The notes beneath the pieces were generated by a model. That model saw only the letters and a list, made by a program, of their open reading frames with translations, had not been told where the DNA came from and searched no databases. 64,000 nt of DNA from contig SYDY01000121.1 of NCBI GenBank assembly GCA_005801425.1, positions 62,001 through 126,000 of the forward strand, written 5' to 3'. Positions 34,583-44,262 of the stretch are shown piece after piece; position 1 is the stretch's first letter; the number at the start of each line of letters is the position of its first letter. This stretch comes from Bdellovibrionales bacterium (lineage in GTDB: Bacteria; Myxococcota; XYA12-FULL-58-9; SYDY01). A program made the translations under genes and the position numbers.

Positions 34583-37500
34583 GCCGCGTGGGCGTCTTCG
34601 ATGCCTTCGAGATCCACCGAAACCACTTTACTGCGACCGGTTTCTTCCATGGTAATGCCGTAAATCCGATCGGCGACTGTCATGGTGTTTTTATTGTGGG
34701 TGATCACAATAAACTGAGAAATGGCCGACATTTCACGCAGTACTTCGTTAAAGCGTGTCACATTGGCATCATCAAGCGGCGCATCCACTTCATCGAGAAT
34801 GCAAAACGGACTTGGCTTCACCAAGAACATAGAAAAAACAAGGGCTGTTGCCGTCAGAGCTTTTTCACCACCGGAAAGAAGGCTTACGCTTTGTAATTTT
34901 TTACCGGGTGGGGTTACAAAAATCTCAAGGCCAGCTTCAAGAATATCTTCTGATTCGGTCAGTTCAAGACGGGCTTCACCCCCACGGAACAAACGCGGGA
35001 ACATCTTTTGAAATGTTTCGTTCACGGCATCAAACGCTTCACGGAAACGCTCACGACTTGCACGGTTGATGCGTGCGATGGCTTGTTTAAGCAATGCAGC
35101 GGCTTGCTCAAGATCTTCACGCTGGGCCACCAAGAAATTAAAGCGGCCCTCAACCTCAGCGCATTCTTCAATCGCCATCAAATTGATGGAACCCATGGAT
35201 TTAAGCGATTTATCGAGTTGTTCACGACGATCGATGTCTTCAGGCCCTGGAACCTGTCTCAAATGATAATCACCCAGCACCATGGTCAAATCGACATCAT
35301 GCCGATCGGCCATGACATCCACCACACGCTGCCGATCCATGGCAAAACGTTCGCGCTCAAGACGTGCAACATTTAAGGCATCCGCCAATTCACCTACGTG
35401 CCTTCGTGCGATTTTGCAACGTTCTTCAAGGGATGCGAGCTCCATACGTGAAATATCAAGCGTACTTCGAAGGGCCTCAACATCCTGCCGCAACTGCCCT
35501 GCTTTCATACTTAGGCCTGCTCTGCGGGCTTCGCCCTCTTGGATATGCGCATCAAGCTCTTGGCTTTTTCCTGCAGCCAAGGTGATCCCCGCTTCGTTGT
35601 TCTCAATCTGACGTTCCACATCATCAGCCTGCTGTGACAAACGCCGAAGTGCATCGGTGGCCGATGTCAGTTTTTCGCGGGTGGCAGCGAGATCCACACG
35701 CACCATCATGAGATGATCAGATTTTTCGCGAAGATCATGGGATGTGCGATCACGTTCCGATGTAAGTGCCGCAACCGATACAGAGAACTCTTCATTTTCT
35801 ATACGGGATGTTTCTAAACGGATCTGCAACGCTTCATCTTCTTCGACAAGTCCTGCGATTTGCGTTTCGCAATCATCAAGAAGCTTAAGCACTTCGTTAA
35901 ACCTTGATGTCGCACGCTGATGCTGCCGATTGCAGGCTTCAAGATCGTTTTGCGCTTTCAACTTGCTCAATTCGCTTAATCGCACTTCATCACGGCATTT
36001 TTCGATGTCAGCCCCAATGACTTCTTGACGCGAGGTCAATGCACGATGTGCTTCTTGCGCCATTTCGACTTCAGCGCGCATTGCAGACAGTGTTTCTTCA
36101 AGCGCACGGATCTCGCGACGCTGCGCAAGCAAACCAAGTCCTTCGTCTTTTCCACCGACCACCACACCATCAAACACAACATCACCGGCCGTGGTGACAA
36201 AACGACGATGGAAACGACCTGCCGCCACTTCGGTTTGGGATAAAGCGATGGCACTGTGCAATGTATCAACCAAATATGTATCGCCGAGGAGACGCGCTGC
36301 AATGGCCGCATCCGACGGATCGTAGGTGATGACATCCAACGCCGACACAGCACCTTGCACAGGCGTGTTTAACGTCTCAGTAAGCCCATCACGCACCATG
36401 AGGCCCGCACGACCACTGTGCTCTTTGAGATAACGCAAAGCATCGTCGGCCGCATGGAAATCATCAACCAAAATATACTGCAAACGCTCGGCAAGTGACG
36501 CTTCGATGGCTTTTTCATAAGCAGATGCAACGCCCAGTCGCTCGTACACAAGGCCCACAATACCATCCAGGGGTACTTTTTCTTTCCCTACACCTTGCCC
36601 TGCTTGCATCAACGATCGAACACCATCACCCCAGCCTTCAAGACGGCCCGCGACTTGCTCAAGCGATTGCAAACGTGATTGTGTTTGCGTAAGCGTTCGT
36701 TCACGATCACGAAAAACAATTGATGCTTCTTTGATCTGATCCGCAAGACCGCGCTGTTCGTCGCGCAAAATACGCAAACGCGCTTCGCCTTCTTCCATCA
36801 AACGTTTCAGATCACTAAAAGCGACTTGAAGGCCTTCACGGGACGTTTCGGTTTGGTGTACTTCGCTTGCCAGGCGTTCTTTTTCTTCACCCATTTGCGC
36901 GCATCGTCCAGCAAGATCTTGCTGGCGATCTACAATACTATGACGACGCGACTCAGCACGTGAGATCTCCTGAATCAGACGCAAAGACTGTGAACGCAAT
37001 TCTTCCAGGCGCTTGCCCGATTCATCAAAACTACGCCGTACTTGGGCCACGTCCACTTCGGCATATTCAAGTTGCTCTGCCAGCGCTTGTTCACTGGCTT
37101 TGAGCGTGACACTCACTTCTTCGAGGTTGCTGCGTTCTTCATGGTGGCCAAGCACTCGGGTACGGGCCATTTCCAAATCGGCCCTTGCAATATCAGCCCG
37201 GCGTGAGGCTTCAATCAGTTGTGCACGCCAATGCTCAAGATCGCGCTCCAATGCCGCCAATTCGCTGTCGGCCTTGGCACTTGCGTCCTGTCCAATTTGC
37301 AGTGCCTCTTCATGCTCAAGCAATGTCAAACGGCGCGCTTCAATCCCTGCTTCATCGGCATCCACATTGCGACGAACATCGCCATCCATGCTTTGCAGCG
37401 ATGCGATCTTATGAGCCAATGCCCGCTCTTCGACGGTGAGACGTAACCAGTCCATGGCTGCGACATGCACATCCAAATCGAGAAGTTCCGCCTTGATGGC

Positions 37501-38154
37501 TTTATAGCGTTCGGCTTTTTTAGCCTGACGACGCAAGCCCGCAAGCTGGCGCTCAAGCTCCTGAACAATATCAGTTACACGCAGAAGATTTTGCTCGGTA
37601 GATGCCATGCGGCGCTCGGCCGTCGCTTTGCGCGCCTTGAATTTGGTGATCCCTGCAACTTCATCAATCAACGATCGACGCTCTTGGGGTTTGGCATTGA
37701 CCACAAATCCGATACGTCCCTGTTCGATCACCGAATACGCGCGGGTCCCGACGCCCGTACCGAGAAATAAATCGACAATATCCTTCAAGCGAACAACTAC
37801 ACCGTTGAGCAAATAGTCGCTGCGACCATCTCGAAAAAGACGGCGAGTGACTGCAAGTTCTGCGTAAGCCGCATAGGCAGGAGGAAAACGACCATCGTTG
37901 GTAAAGCTGAGTGTGACTTCTGCCATCCCCATGGGACCGCGGCTGGTGGAACCCGCAAAAATAACATCCTGCATGGCATTGCCGCGGAGATGTTTTGCGC
38001 TCATTTCACCGAGACACCAACGCACAGCATCAACGATGTTGGATTTGCCACAGCCATTGGGGCCCACCACCCCTGTAATGCCGGCGCCAAAGGAGAGGCG
38101 CGCCTTGTCGGCAAAGGATTTAAACCCTACGATTTCCAAGCCCTTGATTCGCAT
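34579..38154 (-). CDS. smc: Chromosome segregation ATPase SMC
   Basis: 1191 residues, the usual SMC length. The N-terminal Walker A is GPNGCGKSNIVDAVRW near 32. Long coiled coils run about 170-500 and 680-1010 around the hinge (LDGIVGLVYERLGVASAYEKAI...). The C-terminal head has the signature SLLSGGEKALTATALVFSMF and Walker B FCILDEVDAPLDDANV. SMC with ScpA/ScpB compacts and aligns newly replicated chromosomes. The partners are not in the window. Confidence 0.97.
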   Translation of the reverse strand: MRIKGLEIVGFKSFADKARLSFGAGITGVVGPNGCGKSNIVDAVRWCLGEMSAKHLRGNAMQDVIFAGSTSRGPMGMAEVTLSFTNDGRFPPAYAAYAELAVTRRLFRDGRSDYLLNGVVVRLKDIVDLFLGTGVGTRAYSVIEQGRIGFVVNAKPQERRSLIDEVAGITKFKARKATAERRMASTEQNLLRVTDIVQELERQLAGLRRQAKKAERYKAIKAELLDLDVHVAAMDWLRLTVEERALAHKIASLQSMDGDVRRNVDADEAGIEARRLTLLEHEEALQIGQDASAKADSELAALERDLEHWRAQLIEASRRADIARADLEMARTRVLGHHEERSNLEEVSVTLKASEQALAEQLEYAEVDVAQVRRSFDESGKRLEELRSQSLRLIQEISRAESRRHSIVDRQQDLAGRCAQMGEEKERLASEVHQTETSREGLQVAFSDLKRLMEEGEARLRILRDEQRGLADQIKEASIVFRDRERTLTQTQSRLQSLEQVAGRLEGWGDGVRSLMQAGQGVGKEKVPLDGIVGLVYERLGVASAYEKAIEASLAERLQYILVDDFHAADDALRYLKEHSGRAGLMVRDGLTETLNTPVQGAVSALDVITYDPSDAAIAARLLGDTYLVDTLHSAIALSQTEVAAGRFHRRFVTTAGDVVFDGVVVGGKDEGLGLLAQRREIRALEETLSAMRAEVEMAQEAHRALTSRQEVIGADIEKCRDEVRLSELSKLKAQNDLEACNRQHQRATSRFNEVLKLLDDCETQIAGLVEEDEALQIRLETSRIENEEFSVSVAALTSERDRTSHDLREKSDHLMMVRVDLAATREKLTSATDALRRLSQQADDVERQIENNEAGITLAAGKSQELDAHIQEGEARRAGLSMKAGQLRQDVEALRSTLDISRMELASLEERCKIARRHVGELADALNVARLERERFAMDRQRVVDVMADRHDVDLTMVLGDYHLRQVPGPEDIDRREQLDKSLKSMGSINLMAIEECAEVEGRFNFLVAQREDLEQAAALLKQAIARINRASRERFREAFDAVNETFQKMFPRLFRGGEARLELTESEDILEAGLEIFVTPPGKKLQSVSLLSGGEKALTATALVFSMFLVKPSPFCILDEVDAPLDDANVTRFNEVLREMSAISQFIVITHNKNTMTVADRIYGITMEETGRSKVVSVDLEGIEDAHAA

Positions 38155-38362
38155 GCGGGGTGTCGCCGTTCCTTGTTAGAACAAATTAAAGTAGCAAAGC
38201 GTCATCTTGTGAGCAAGCAAGGTACCTTAAGTAAGAAATTAGCATAGAGGTACGACAATTCTACCGCTGTAACCCATGATTTTTGCTTGATAATTCAATG
38301 TAATCATTTATCTCCCACAAAGCGACCTACGCACCTTCTTTCAGCTGAACTCCGCCTGCTGC

Positions 38363-38368
38363 TATAGA
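38363..38368 (+). promoter_or_regulatory. Possible -10 box for a leaderless pnt transcript
   Basis: TATAGA lies eight bases before the pntAA ATG, and no Shine-Dalgarno is present, so transcription may start at or near the start codon. No good -35 sequence is visible, so support is weak. Confidence 0.25.
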
Positions 38369-38376
38369 AAATCCCC

Positions 38377-39519
38377 ATGATCGTTGGAGTCCTAAAAGAA
38401 ACCTTTCCTGGCGAGCGTCGTGTGGCCCTTGTGCCCGCAGAAATCACGCGCTTTACCAAACGCAAACTTGAGGTGCTCATAGAATCCGGCGCGGGAGAAG
38501 CCGCTGGCCATCTTGATGCCGAATATACTGCCAAAGGTGCGTCGATCGTGCCTCGCCAAGATATTTTTGCAAAGGCCGAAATTATTCTTGGCGTACGGTT
38601 TGCGGGTGCTTCCGATACTGCAAGCGCAAACGATGCGGCGCGTCCAGGTCAAGTGATCATCGGGTTTATGGATCCCTTGGGCAAACCGGTCGGCATGCAA
38701 GCACTCACAACCCAAGGTGCAACAACCCTCGCACTAGAACTGATCCCACGTATTACACGCGCACAAAGCATGGATGCCCTAAGCTCCATGGCTACCATCG
38801 CAGGCCACCATGCTGTGCTTCTCGCGGCATCAAACCTGCCCAAGCTTTTCCCCATGCTGATGACCGCAGCAGGAACTCTTACGCCCTCGAAAGTTTTTGT
38901 GCTCGGGGTTGGTGTTGCAGGATTGCAAGCTATTGCCACAGCAAAACGCTTAGGCGGTGTGGTCGAGGCCTACGACGTACGTCCGGAAGTCAAAGAACAA
39001 GTCCAAAGCGTGGGTGGCAAGTTCGTAGAGCTTGCCATTGAAACCAGCAACGCCGGTGATGCCGGTGGTTATGCGAAGCAACAATCGGCCGGTTTCTATG
39101 CGCGTCAGCAAGAATTGCTCGCCGGACATCTCCGCGACGCCGATGTCATCATCACCACAGCGGCCATTCCCGGGAAAAAAGCACCCATCTTGGTGACCGA
39201 GTCCATGATGAAAGGCATGCGTCCTGGCAGTGTTGTCATTGATCTTGCGTCAGAAACAGGCGGCAACGTAGAAGGCACTGTTGCGGGACAAAAAATCGTA
39301 CGCAATGACGTGATGATCATCGGCCCCACCAATATTGCGTCGGAACACCCTGCAGCCGCAAGCCAAATGCTTGCACGCAATTTGTCCAATCTCGTAACAC
39401 TGATAACCACCAAAGAAGGACAGCTGGAGCTCAATCGGGATGACGATGTGATCAAAGGTTGTTTGGTTTCGTTCGGTGGATCAATCGTTCACGAGCGAGT
39501 CGTCGGAGGTGCAGCATGA
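38377..39519 (+). CDS. pntAA: NAD(P) transhydrogenase subunit alpha part 1
   Basis: 380 residues. MIVGVLKETFPGERRVALVP is the shared alanine-dehydrogenase/transhydrogenase opening. The NAD site is VLGVGVAGLQAIATAKRLGG near 170, followed by EAYDVRPEVKEQVQSVGG. ALSSMATIAGHHAVL is also typical. This is the cytoplasmic NAD(H)-binding domain I of the proton-translocating transhydrogenase. Its stop overlaps pntAB (ATGA), and the three-gene split matches many proteobacteria. The 222-base gap to the divergent smc gene holds the promoter(s), but none is clear. Confidence 0.93.
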   Translation: MIVGVLKETFPGERRVALVPAEITRFTKRKLEVLIESGAGEAAGHLDAEYTAKGASIVPRQDIFAKAEIILGVRFAGASDTASANDAARPGQVIIGFMDPLGKPVGMQALTTQGATTLALELIPRITRAQSMDALSSMATIAGHHAVLLAASNLPKLFPMLMTAAGTLTPSKVFVLGVGVAGLQAIATAKRLGGVVEAYDVRPEVKEQVQSVGGKFVELAIETSNAGDAGGYAKQQSAGFYARQQELLAGHLRDADVIITTAAIPGKKAPILVTESMMKGMRPGSVVIDLASETGGNVEGTVAGQKIVRNDVMIIGPTNIASEHPAAASQMLARNLSNLVTLITTKEGQLELNRDDDVIKGCLVSFGGSIVHERVVGGAA

Positions 39520-39806
39520 CGCTTTTATTAACCAGTCTTACGGTGTTTGTCCTCGCCATGTTTTTAGGATTGGAAATCATCACCAAAGTACCGCCCACCC
39601 TTCATACACCGTTGATGAGCGGATCCAATGCGGTCAGCGGCATTACTTTGGTCGGTGCATTGTTGGCTGCCGGATCGGCACATCAAGATCTTGCAACGTA
39701 TCTGGGATTTGCCGCCGTCTTTTTTGCAACCATCAATGTAGTCGGTGGATTTTTGGTAACACATCGTATGTTGGCCATGTTCACTTCCAAAAAGAAGAAG
39801 GGGTAA
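39516..39806 (+). CDS. pntAB: NAD(P) transhydrogenase subunit alpha part 2
   Basis: 96 residues with three membrane helices. GLEIITKVPPTLHTPLMSGSNAVSGITLVGAL is the conserved transhydrogenase membrane segment, and FFATINVVGGFLVTHRML is the third helix. It forms part of the proton channel with PntB. The start ATG overlaps the pntAA stop. Confidence 0.93.
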   Translation: MTLLLTSLTVFVLAMFLGLEIITKVPPTLHTPLMSGSNAVSGITLVGALLAAGSAHQDLATYLGFAAVFFATINVVGGFLVTHRMLAMFTSKKKKG

Positions 39807-39812
39807 AACACC

Positions 39813-41231
39813 ATGGTATTATTTAACCCCGAGATGCGCGACGTAATTGTCGGCGTAAGTTATCTCATCGCCGCCGTGTTGTTTGTCACAGGTCTCAAAG
39901 GCCTCACCCATCCCCGCACCGCTGTATCCGGGAACGTACAAAGCGCCCTTGGCATGCTCATTGCCATTTTGGTGACATTGCTTGAGCAACGCGTGGTGAG
40001 CTTTGAGTGGATCATCGCAGGCATTGCATTGGGAACTGTGGTCGGTGCCGTATGGGCCATCAAAGTACAAATGACAGGCATGCCCCAACTTGTGGCCTTA
40101 TTTAACGGATTTGGCGGTATTGCCAGCGTGCTTGTCGCCACCGCCGAAGCATGGGCCACCATCCAATCAGGCAATCCGCTAGACAAAGTGACTTCGCTCT
40201 CCATTGCTCTATCTGCATTGATCGGTGCGGTCACATTCACCGGAAGTTTTGTGGCATTTTGCAAACTGCAAGAAGTATTGATCCCAAGCGGTGCTGTCAC
40301 AACGGTGTGGCTCAAAGGTTCCAACGTAATCCTTGCACTACTCTCTCTGGGACTCACCATATGTATGGTCGTCGCACCAGGCCATCTTAATGTATTGTGG
40401 ATCTTGTGCGCCGTATCCTTGGCGTTAGGATTCACCTTAGTGATCCCCATTGGGGGTGCCGATATGCCCGTGGTGATCGCATTGCTCAATTCGTATTCCG
40501 GTATTGCAGCATGTGCCACAGGATTTATTCTCAATAACAATCTGCTGATCATCACAGGATCATTGGTGGGGGCTTCAGGGATCATCCTCACCAAAATTAT
40601 GTGCAAGGCCATGAATCGGTCGCTCACCAATGTACTGTTTGGCGGTTTCGGTGCGGTAGCCGCAAGCAATGTTCGCACCGAAGATGACGTGTACGCCGGT
40701 AAAATTACCAGCGCATCGGCCGATGAAGCGGCGATGGTGCTTGAAGGCGCACAACGTGTGGTGATTGTTCCCGGCTATGGCATGGCTGTATCGCAAGCCC
40801 AGCATGCGGTGTGTGATCTGGTCGATCTGCTGGCATCACGCGGCGTCAATGTAGATTTCGCCATTCATCCTGTGGCGGGGCGCATGCCTGGACACATGAA
40901 CGTCCTGCTCGCAGAAGCCGATATTCCTTACGAAAAAATGCGAGAAATGGACGACATCAATCCGGAATTTGACTCGGTCGATGTGGTGCTGGTGATCGGC
41001 GCCAACGATGTTGTGAATCCGCTCGCACGCGAAGATCCAACAAGCCCAATCGCGGGCATGCCAATCCTCAATGTGGACAAAGCGCGTACTGTTATGGTGA
41101 TCAAACGCAGCCTATCACCAGGCTTTGCTGGGATCCCCAATCCCTTGTTTGCCGCCGATAACACCATGATGCTGTTCGGTGATGGCAAACAAATGGCCGT
41201 TGATATCACCAATGCCTTGAAAGAATTATAA
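39813..41231 (+). CDS. pntB: NAD(P) transhydrogenase subunit beta
   Basis: 472 residues. About nine membrane helices occupy 1-270, including LVALFNGFGGIASVLVA and VVIALLNSYSGIAACATGF. The NADP-binding domain III follows, with VVIVPGYGMAVSQAQHAV, HPVAGRMPGHMNVLLAEA, VLVIGANDVVNPLA and the MVIKRSLSPGFAGI region. With PntA it couples proton entry to NADPH formation, a likely NADPH source for HMG-CoA reductase and the megasynthase in this genome. It is six bases after pntAB. Confidence 0.95.
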   Translation: MVLFNPEMRDVIVGVSYLIAAVLFVTGLKGLTHPRTAVSGNVQSALGMLIAILVTLLEQRVVSFEWIIAGIALGTVVGAVWAIKVQMTGMPQLVALFNGFGGIASVLVATAEAWATIQSGNPLDKVTSLSIALSALIGAVTFTGSFVAFCKLQEVLIPSGAVTTVWLKGSNVILALLSLGLTICMVVAPGHLNVLWILCAVSLALGFTLVIPIGGADMPVVIALLNSYSGIAACATGFILNNNLLIITGSLVGASGIILTKIMCKAMNRSLTNVLFGGFGAVAASNVRTEDDVYAGKITSASADEAAMVLEGAQRVVIVPGYGMAVSQAQHAVCDLVDLLASRGVNVDFAIHPVAGRMPGHMNVLLAEADIPYEKMREMDDINPEFDSVDVVLVIGANDVVNPLAREDPTSPIAGMPILNVDKARTVMVIKRSLSPGFAGIPNPLFAADNTMMLFGDGKQMAVDITNALKEL

Positions 41232-41251
41232 GAACAACTTACGATCATTAT

Positions 41252-42397
41252 ATGCATCTTTGGGGCATCGCTCTGGCGTTTTTTGTGTATTTCGCCATGG
41301 GCGGCATCTTGATGCCCTACGTCACGCCCGTTTTACTCGAAATGGGTTATGGAAAAGAAAGCATCGGCACCTTGCTTGCATGCGTTTCTCTTCTCAACAC
41401 CCTCATGCCTGTGTTGTTTGGACGCGCCGCCGATCGTTGGTTTGGGCCACAAAATATTTTCCGAATGGGAACCCTCATGCTTCTTTTTGCATGCAGCGTT
41501 CTGTTTTTCGGTTGGCGAGCGGGTTGGTTCGTTCCACTCGCTCTGACTGCCGTGTTCATGTGCCGCGCACCCTTTGCATCACTTCTAGACACCATGGCAG
41601 GAGAGCACGCAGAAGGTGATCCGCACATTTATGGACGCCTTCGCCTCACAGGCTCCTTTGGATTTGTAATTGCCGTCTTAACGATTAGTTTATTGCCAGC
41701 AGAGTCTCTGACGGTATGGTTTCGTTGGGGATTGCTTCTTATTGCGATGCTCATGGTTTTGTCTTCGTGGTTTTTACCCACGCTGCACGCCCGACCTAAA
41801 ACAAGCATACGATTTTGGTCACATCTTCCAGCGCGGTTTTGGATTTGGCTCACTGCCATAGGACTGCACTGGGTATCTTTTGGTCCATACAACTATGGCA
41901 TCAATTTACTTTTCGCTGAAATTGGGATCCCATCATCCCAATGGGGCGCTTTGTGGTGTTTGGGCATCGGTGCTGAAATTGCGATGTTTTATCTGTCAGG
42001 CATTTTGTTCAACCATTTTTCGTATCGATCACTGCTTATGTTTGCTATCGCGACAAGTGCCCTGCGCTGGTTGATCCTGTGGACGTATCTTTCACCCGCC
42101 GCCGTATGGTTCACACAACCACTCCACGGCAGTGGTTTCGCGCTGTATTATGCAGCCGCCATGGCTGGGATCCGTGATTGGTCGGGCGGCAAACAATTGG
42201 CCAGTCTTCAGGGTCTTTTTACAACCGTTGTTGGTGGTGCATTCGGGGCCATCGGGTATTTTATGGCCGGATTTTTGTACTCACGCATGCCGTTTCACGA
42301 TGTACTCGGTTACATGCTGATCCCTGAAATATTGTCCCTTGCGATTTTGTGGAAGTACTCAAAAGCAAGTCCATTGTTTGAAACTAGACCTCTTTAA
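41252..42397 (+). CDS. MFS permease of the PPP/HcaT-LacY-like group
   Basis: 381 residues with about 12 hydrophobic segments. LVLLEMGYGKESIGTLLA-type N-terminal helices and GRLRLTGSFGFVIAVL near 130 are typical of MFS_1-like (3-phenylpropionate, nucleoside/H+ symporter) carriers. GSGFALYYAAAMAGIRDW near 290 and LQGLFTTVVGGAFGAIGYFMAG near 318 complete the pattern. The substrate is unknown. It begins 20 bases after pntB and may be cotranscribed with the pnt genes. Confidence 0.82.
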   Translation: MHLWGIALAFFVYFAMGGILMPYVTPVLLEMGYGKESIGTLLACVSLLNTLMPVLFGRAADRWFGPQNIFRMGTLMLLFACSVLFFGWRAGWFVPLALTAVFMCRAPFASLLDTMAGEHAEGDPHIYGRLRLTGSFGFVIAVLTISLLPAESLTVWFRWGLLLIAMLMVLSSWFLPTLHARPKTSIRFWSHLPARFWIWLTAIGLHWVSFGPYNYGINLLFAEIGIPSSQWGALWCLGIGAEIAMFYLSGILFNHFSYRSLLMFAIATSALRWLILWTYLSPAAVWFTQPLHGSGFALYYAAAMAGIRDWSGGKQLASLQGLFTTVVGGAFGAIGYFMAGFLYSRMPFHDVLGYMLIPEILSLAILWKYSKASPLFETRPL

Positions 42398-42503
42398 ATT
42401 TTCGTTGATTGAGTTTGAAGAAGTCTAAAGCCTGATAATTTTACCAATCCCAATACATCCGATTTAAACGAGCATAGAATCACAGATCCACGGGGAGAAA
42501 CCA

Positions 42504-43646
42504 ATGCGCATTTTTTCGATACCAGTGAACAAAAATATGATGCAATTTGTATGCATCTCTTGGTTCATTGTTGCAGGCATAGGCTGCAACAATGAACCTG
42601 ATTTCTTTTTGGTAGGCGGATCTGTACAAGGACTATCCGGAACATTGACCCTGCAAAACAAGGGTGGCAATGATCTCGACATCTCTGCAAACGGCATTTT
42701 TAATTTCACAACAGCATTCGAGGATGGATCCACATATGATGTCGAAGTATCCGTCCATCCAGCTGGTCAAACGTGCTCTGTTACCGAAGGCACCGGCACG
42801 ATTCATGGTGCACACATTAGCAATATTACGATCACTTGCATTAATAACCCGATCCACTCCGTCGGGGGAACAGTGACAGGCCTTCGTGTCACTGGCCTTG
42901 TTTTAAAAAACAAAGGTGGCGACAATTTAAGTATTACCAATAACGGAAATTTTACATTCGAAACGGGTATTCCTGAAGGACTGACCTATAATGTTACGAT
43001 AGGTACACAGCCTTCATCAGAACAGCAGTGCATCGTTTTTTCTGGCGGCACAGGCATCATGGCGAGTAGCAATATCACCAACGTCTCGGTGATCTGTACC
43101 AACACAACCATCGTCGTATTTGCATCAGACACTGTCCCAAATGGCAATCTGGCCAGCCACGTTAATCCAGCCAATGCACGAGGTGGAGCCGATCAATATT
43201 GCGCAGACAAAAATGCCTCGCTGAGCCCAGCGTATGCGTGTTCTTTCATCCATGCATTTATCAGCATCACAGACGATGATGAGATTCGAGATATGCCAAC
43301 CAACTATAACGTTCCAATAAACGCTCCACTCAAATCATCTTTGACGCACCTAATAAACATCGCCGATAACTGGATCGATCTTCTCGATGGAAGCATTGAT
43401 AATTCCTTGGCGGATGCTGGTGTCACGAATGCTGGCAGCTGGTGGTCCGGTAGCAATAACAAAACAGAAAACGGGGCTAAGCAATACGGAACCCTGTACT
43501 CTGATAATTGCAATCATTGGACATCATCATCTGGGTCCTATTTCGGGATAGGAGGTGGGAATCAAGACACCGATCCTTTTCCGACAGGAAACATAAGCAA
43601 TCAATGCAACTCTAGTTTTCGAAACCTCATCTGCTTGTGTTACTGA
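42504..43646 (+). CDS. DUF1554 lipoprotein with two beta-sandwich repeats
   Basis: 380 residues. The signal sequence ends VAGIGC-NN, probably lipid-anchored. Two tandem repeats of about 80 residues follow, with the pattern VGG.V.GL.GTL.L.NKGG..L.I..NG.F.F.T....G..Y.V....P..Q.C.V..GTG. Such repeats are common in large surface proteins. From about 205 to 380 a DUF1554 domain begins with IVVFASDTVPNGNL and includes GGADQYCADKNASLS, and WWSGSNN and CNHWTSSS. This domain is also frequent in Leptospira lipoproteins. A GGGGAG ribosome-binding site precedes the ATG. The function is unknown, and an outer-surface role is likely. Confidence 0.8.
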   Translation: MRIFSIPVNKNMMQFVCISWFIVAGIGCNNEPDFFLVGGSVQGLSGTLTLQNKGGNDLDISANGIFNFTTAFEDGSTYDVEVSVHPAGQTCSVTEGTGTIHGAHISNITITCINNPIHSVGGTVTGLRVTGLVLKNKGGDNLSITNNGNFTFETGIPEGLTYNVTIGTQPSSEQQCIVFSGGTGIMASSNITNVSVICTNTTIVVFASDTVPNGNLASHVNPANARGGADQYCADKNASLSPAYACSFIHAFISITDDDEIRDMPTNYNVPINAPLKSSLTHLINIADNWIDLLDGSIDNSLADAGVTNAGSWWSGSNNKTENGAKQYGTLYSDNCNHWTSSSGSYFGIGGGNQDTDPFPTGNISNQCNSSFRNLICLCY

Positions 43647-44068
43647 ATCGGTTTGTTAAAATGATAGCCTTTGATCTCGTAGCCTTCACGCTGATAAAAT
43701 GCATGCGCACGCGTGTTTTTTAAATAGGCATCGAGCAAAACACATGCGCAACCCGCTTGACGCGCAACATGCTCAACATGATCCAGTAATTTTTTACCGA
43801 ACCCTACGCTTCTAAATTTCTCGGCAATCACGAAACTATCCACATACAAATGACGGCCACAATACACGAAATCTGCAAACCAATAGCCGACGACACCTGC
43901 ACATTCTTCATTCGAAAAAATACCTAGGAATGTCGTCGCATTACGCATACCCACGCAAATACGATCTCGCAAAAGTTCTTGCGACATATCGGTGTTCATG
44001 CTGCCAATCAGGGTCATTAAAACAGGAAGATCTGCCTCGCTCATGGGGCGTACTATCGTATTGGACAT
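43640..44068 (-). CDS. GNAT-family N-acetyltransferase
   Basis: 142 residues. IVRPMSEADLPVLMTLI opens the fold, VVGYWFADFVYCGRHLYVDSFVI is the central sheet, and EKFRSVGFGKKLLDHVEHVA is the acetyl-CoA P-loop (R/Q-x-x-G-x-G/A). DAYLKNTRAHAFYQREGYEIKG closes the domain. The substrate cannot be assigned. It overlaps the convergent DUF1554 gene by seven bases. Confidence 0.88.
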   Translation of the reverse strand: MSNTIVRPMSEADLPVLMTLIGSMNTDMSQELLRDRICVGMRNATTFLGIFSNEECAGVVGYWFADFVYCGRHLYVDSFVIAEKFRSVGFGKKLLDHVEHVARQAGCACVLLDAYLKNTRAHAFYQREGYEIKGYHFNKPIQ

Positions 44069-44151
44069 GCTGCCTCATAGGCACAGCATATGAAAAGATT
44101 CAACGATAGAAAATGGGAAGTCAAAGGAAACAATACGGTCGCCGATGATCT

Positions 44152-44171
44152 GGCCAATTGCAAGGTATCCC
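44152..44171. repeat. Single copy of the CCAATTGCAAGGTA repeat downstream of the DUF4143 gene
   Basis: GGCCAATTGCAAGGTATCCC, in the same orientation as the three tandem copies at 45516-45584 on the far side of the DUF4143 gene. Confidence 0.65.
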
Positions 44172-44187
44172 ATTTCCGATCAAGCCT

Positions 44188-44228
44188 GGGTTGCTTCGCC
44201 CACGAGGCGTGGTCTCACAATGACGGAT
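44188..44228. repeat. Family D dispersed repeat, decayed
   Basis: GGGTTGCTTCGCC near the left end and CTCACAATGACGG at the right end resemble the ATTGCTTCG...CGCAATGACGG repeats common in proteobacterial genomes. Only one copy was seen in this window, so support is moderate. Confidence 0.45.
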
Positions 44229-44262
44229 CTTATTAGAGCTGTCCGAAGTATTTGTTTGTTCA

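Noticed and set aside
38284-38310. TTGCTT followed by AT-rich sequence before pntAA considered as a promoter.
   Set aside because: No acceptable -10 box at 16-18 bases; the match is too weak to report as a feature.
44188-44228. Remnant of an insertion sequence next to the DUF4143 gene.
   Set aside because: No transposase fragment or terminal inverted repeats are present; the stretch fits a short dispersed repeat better.
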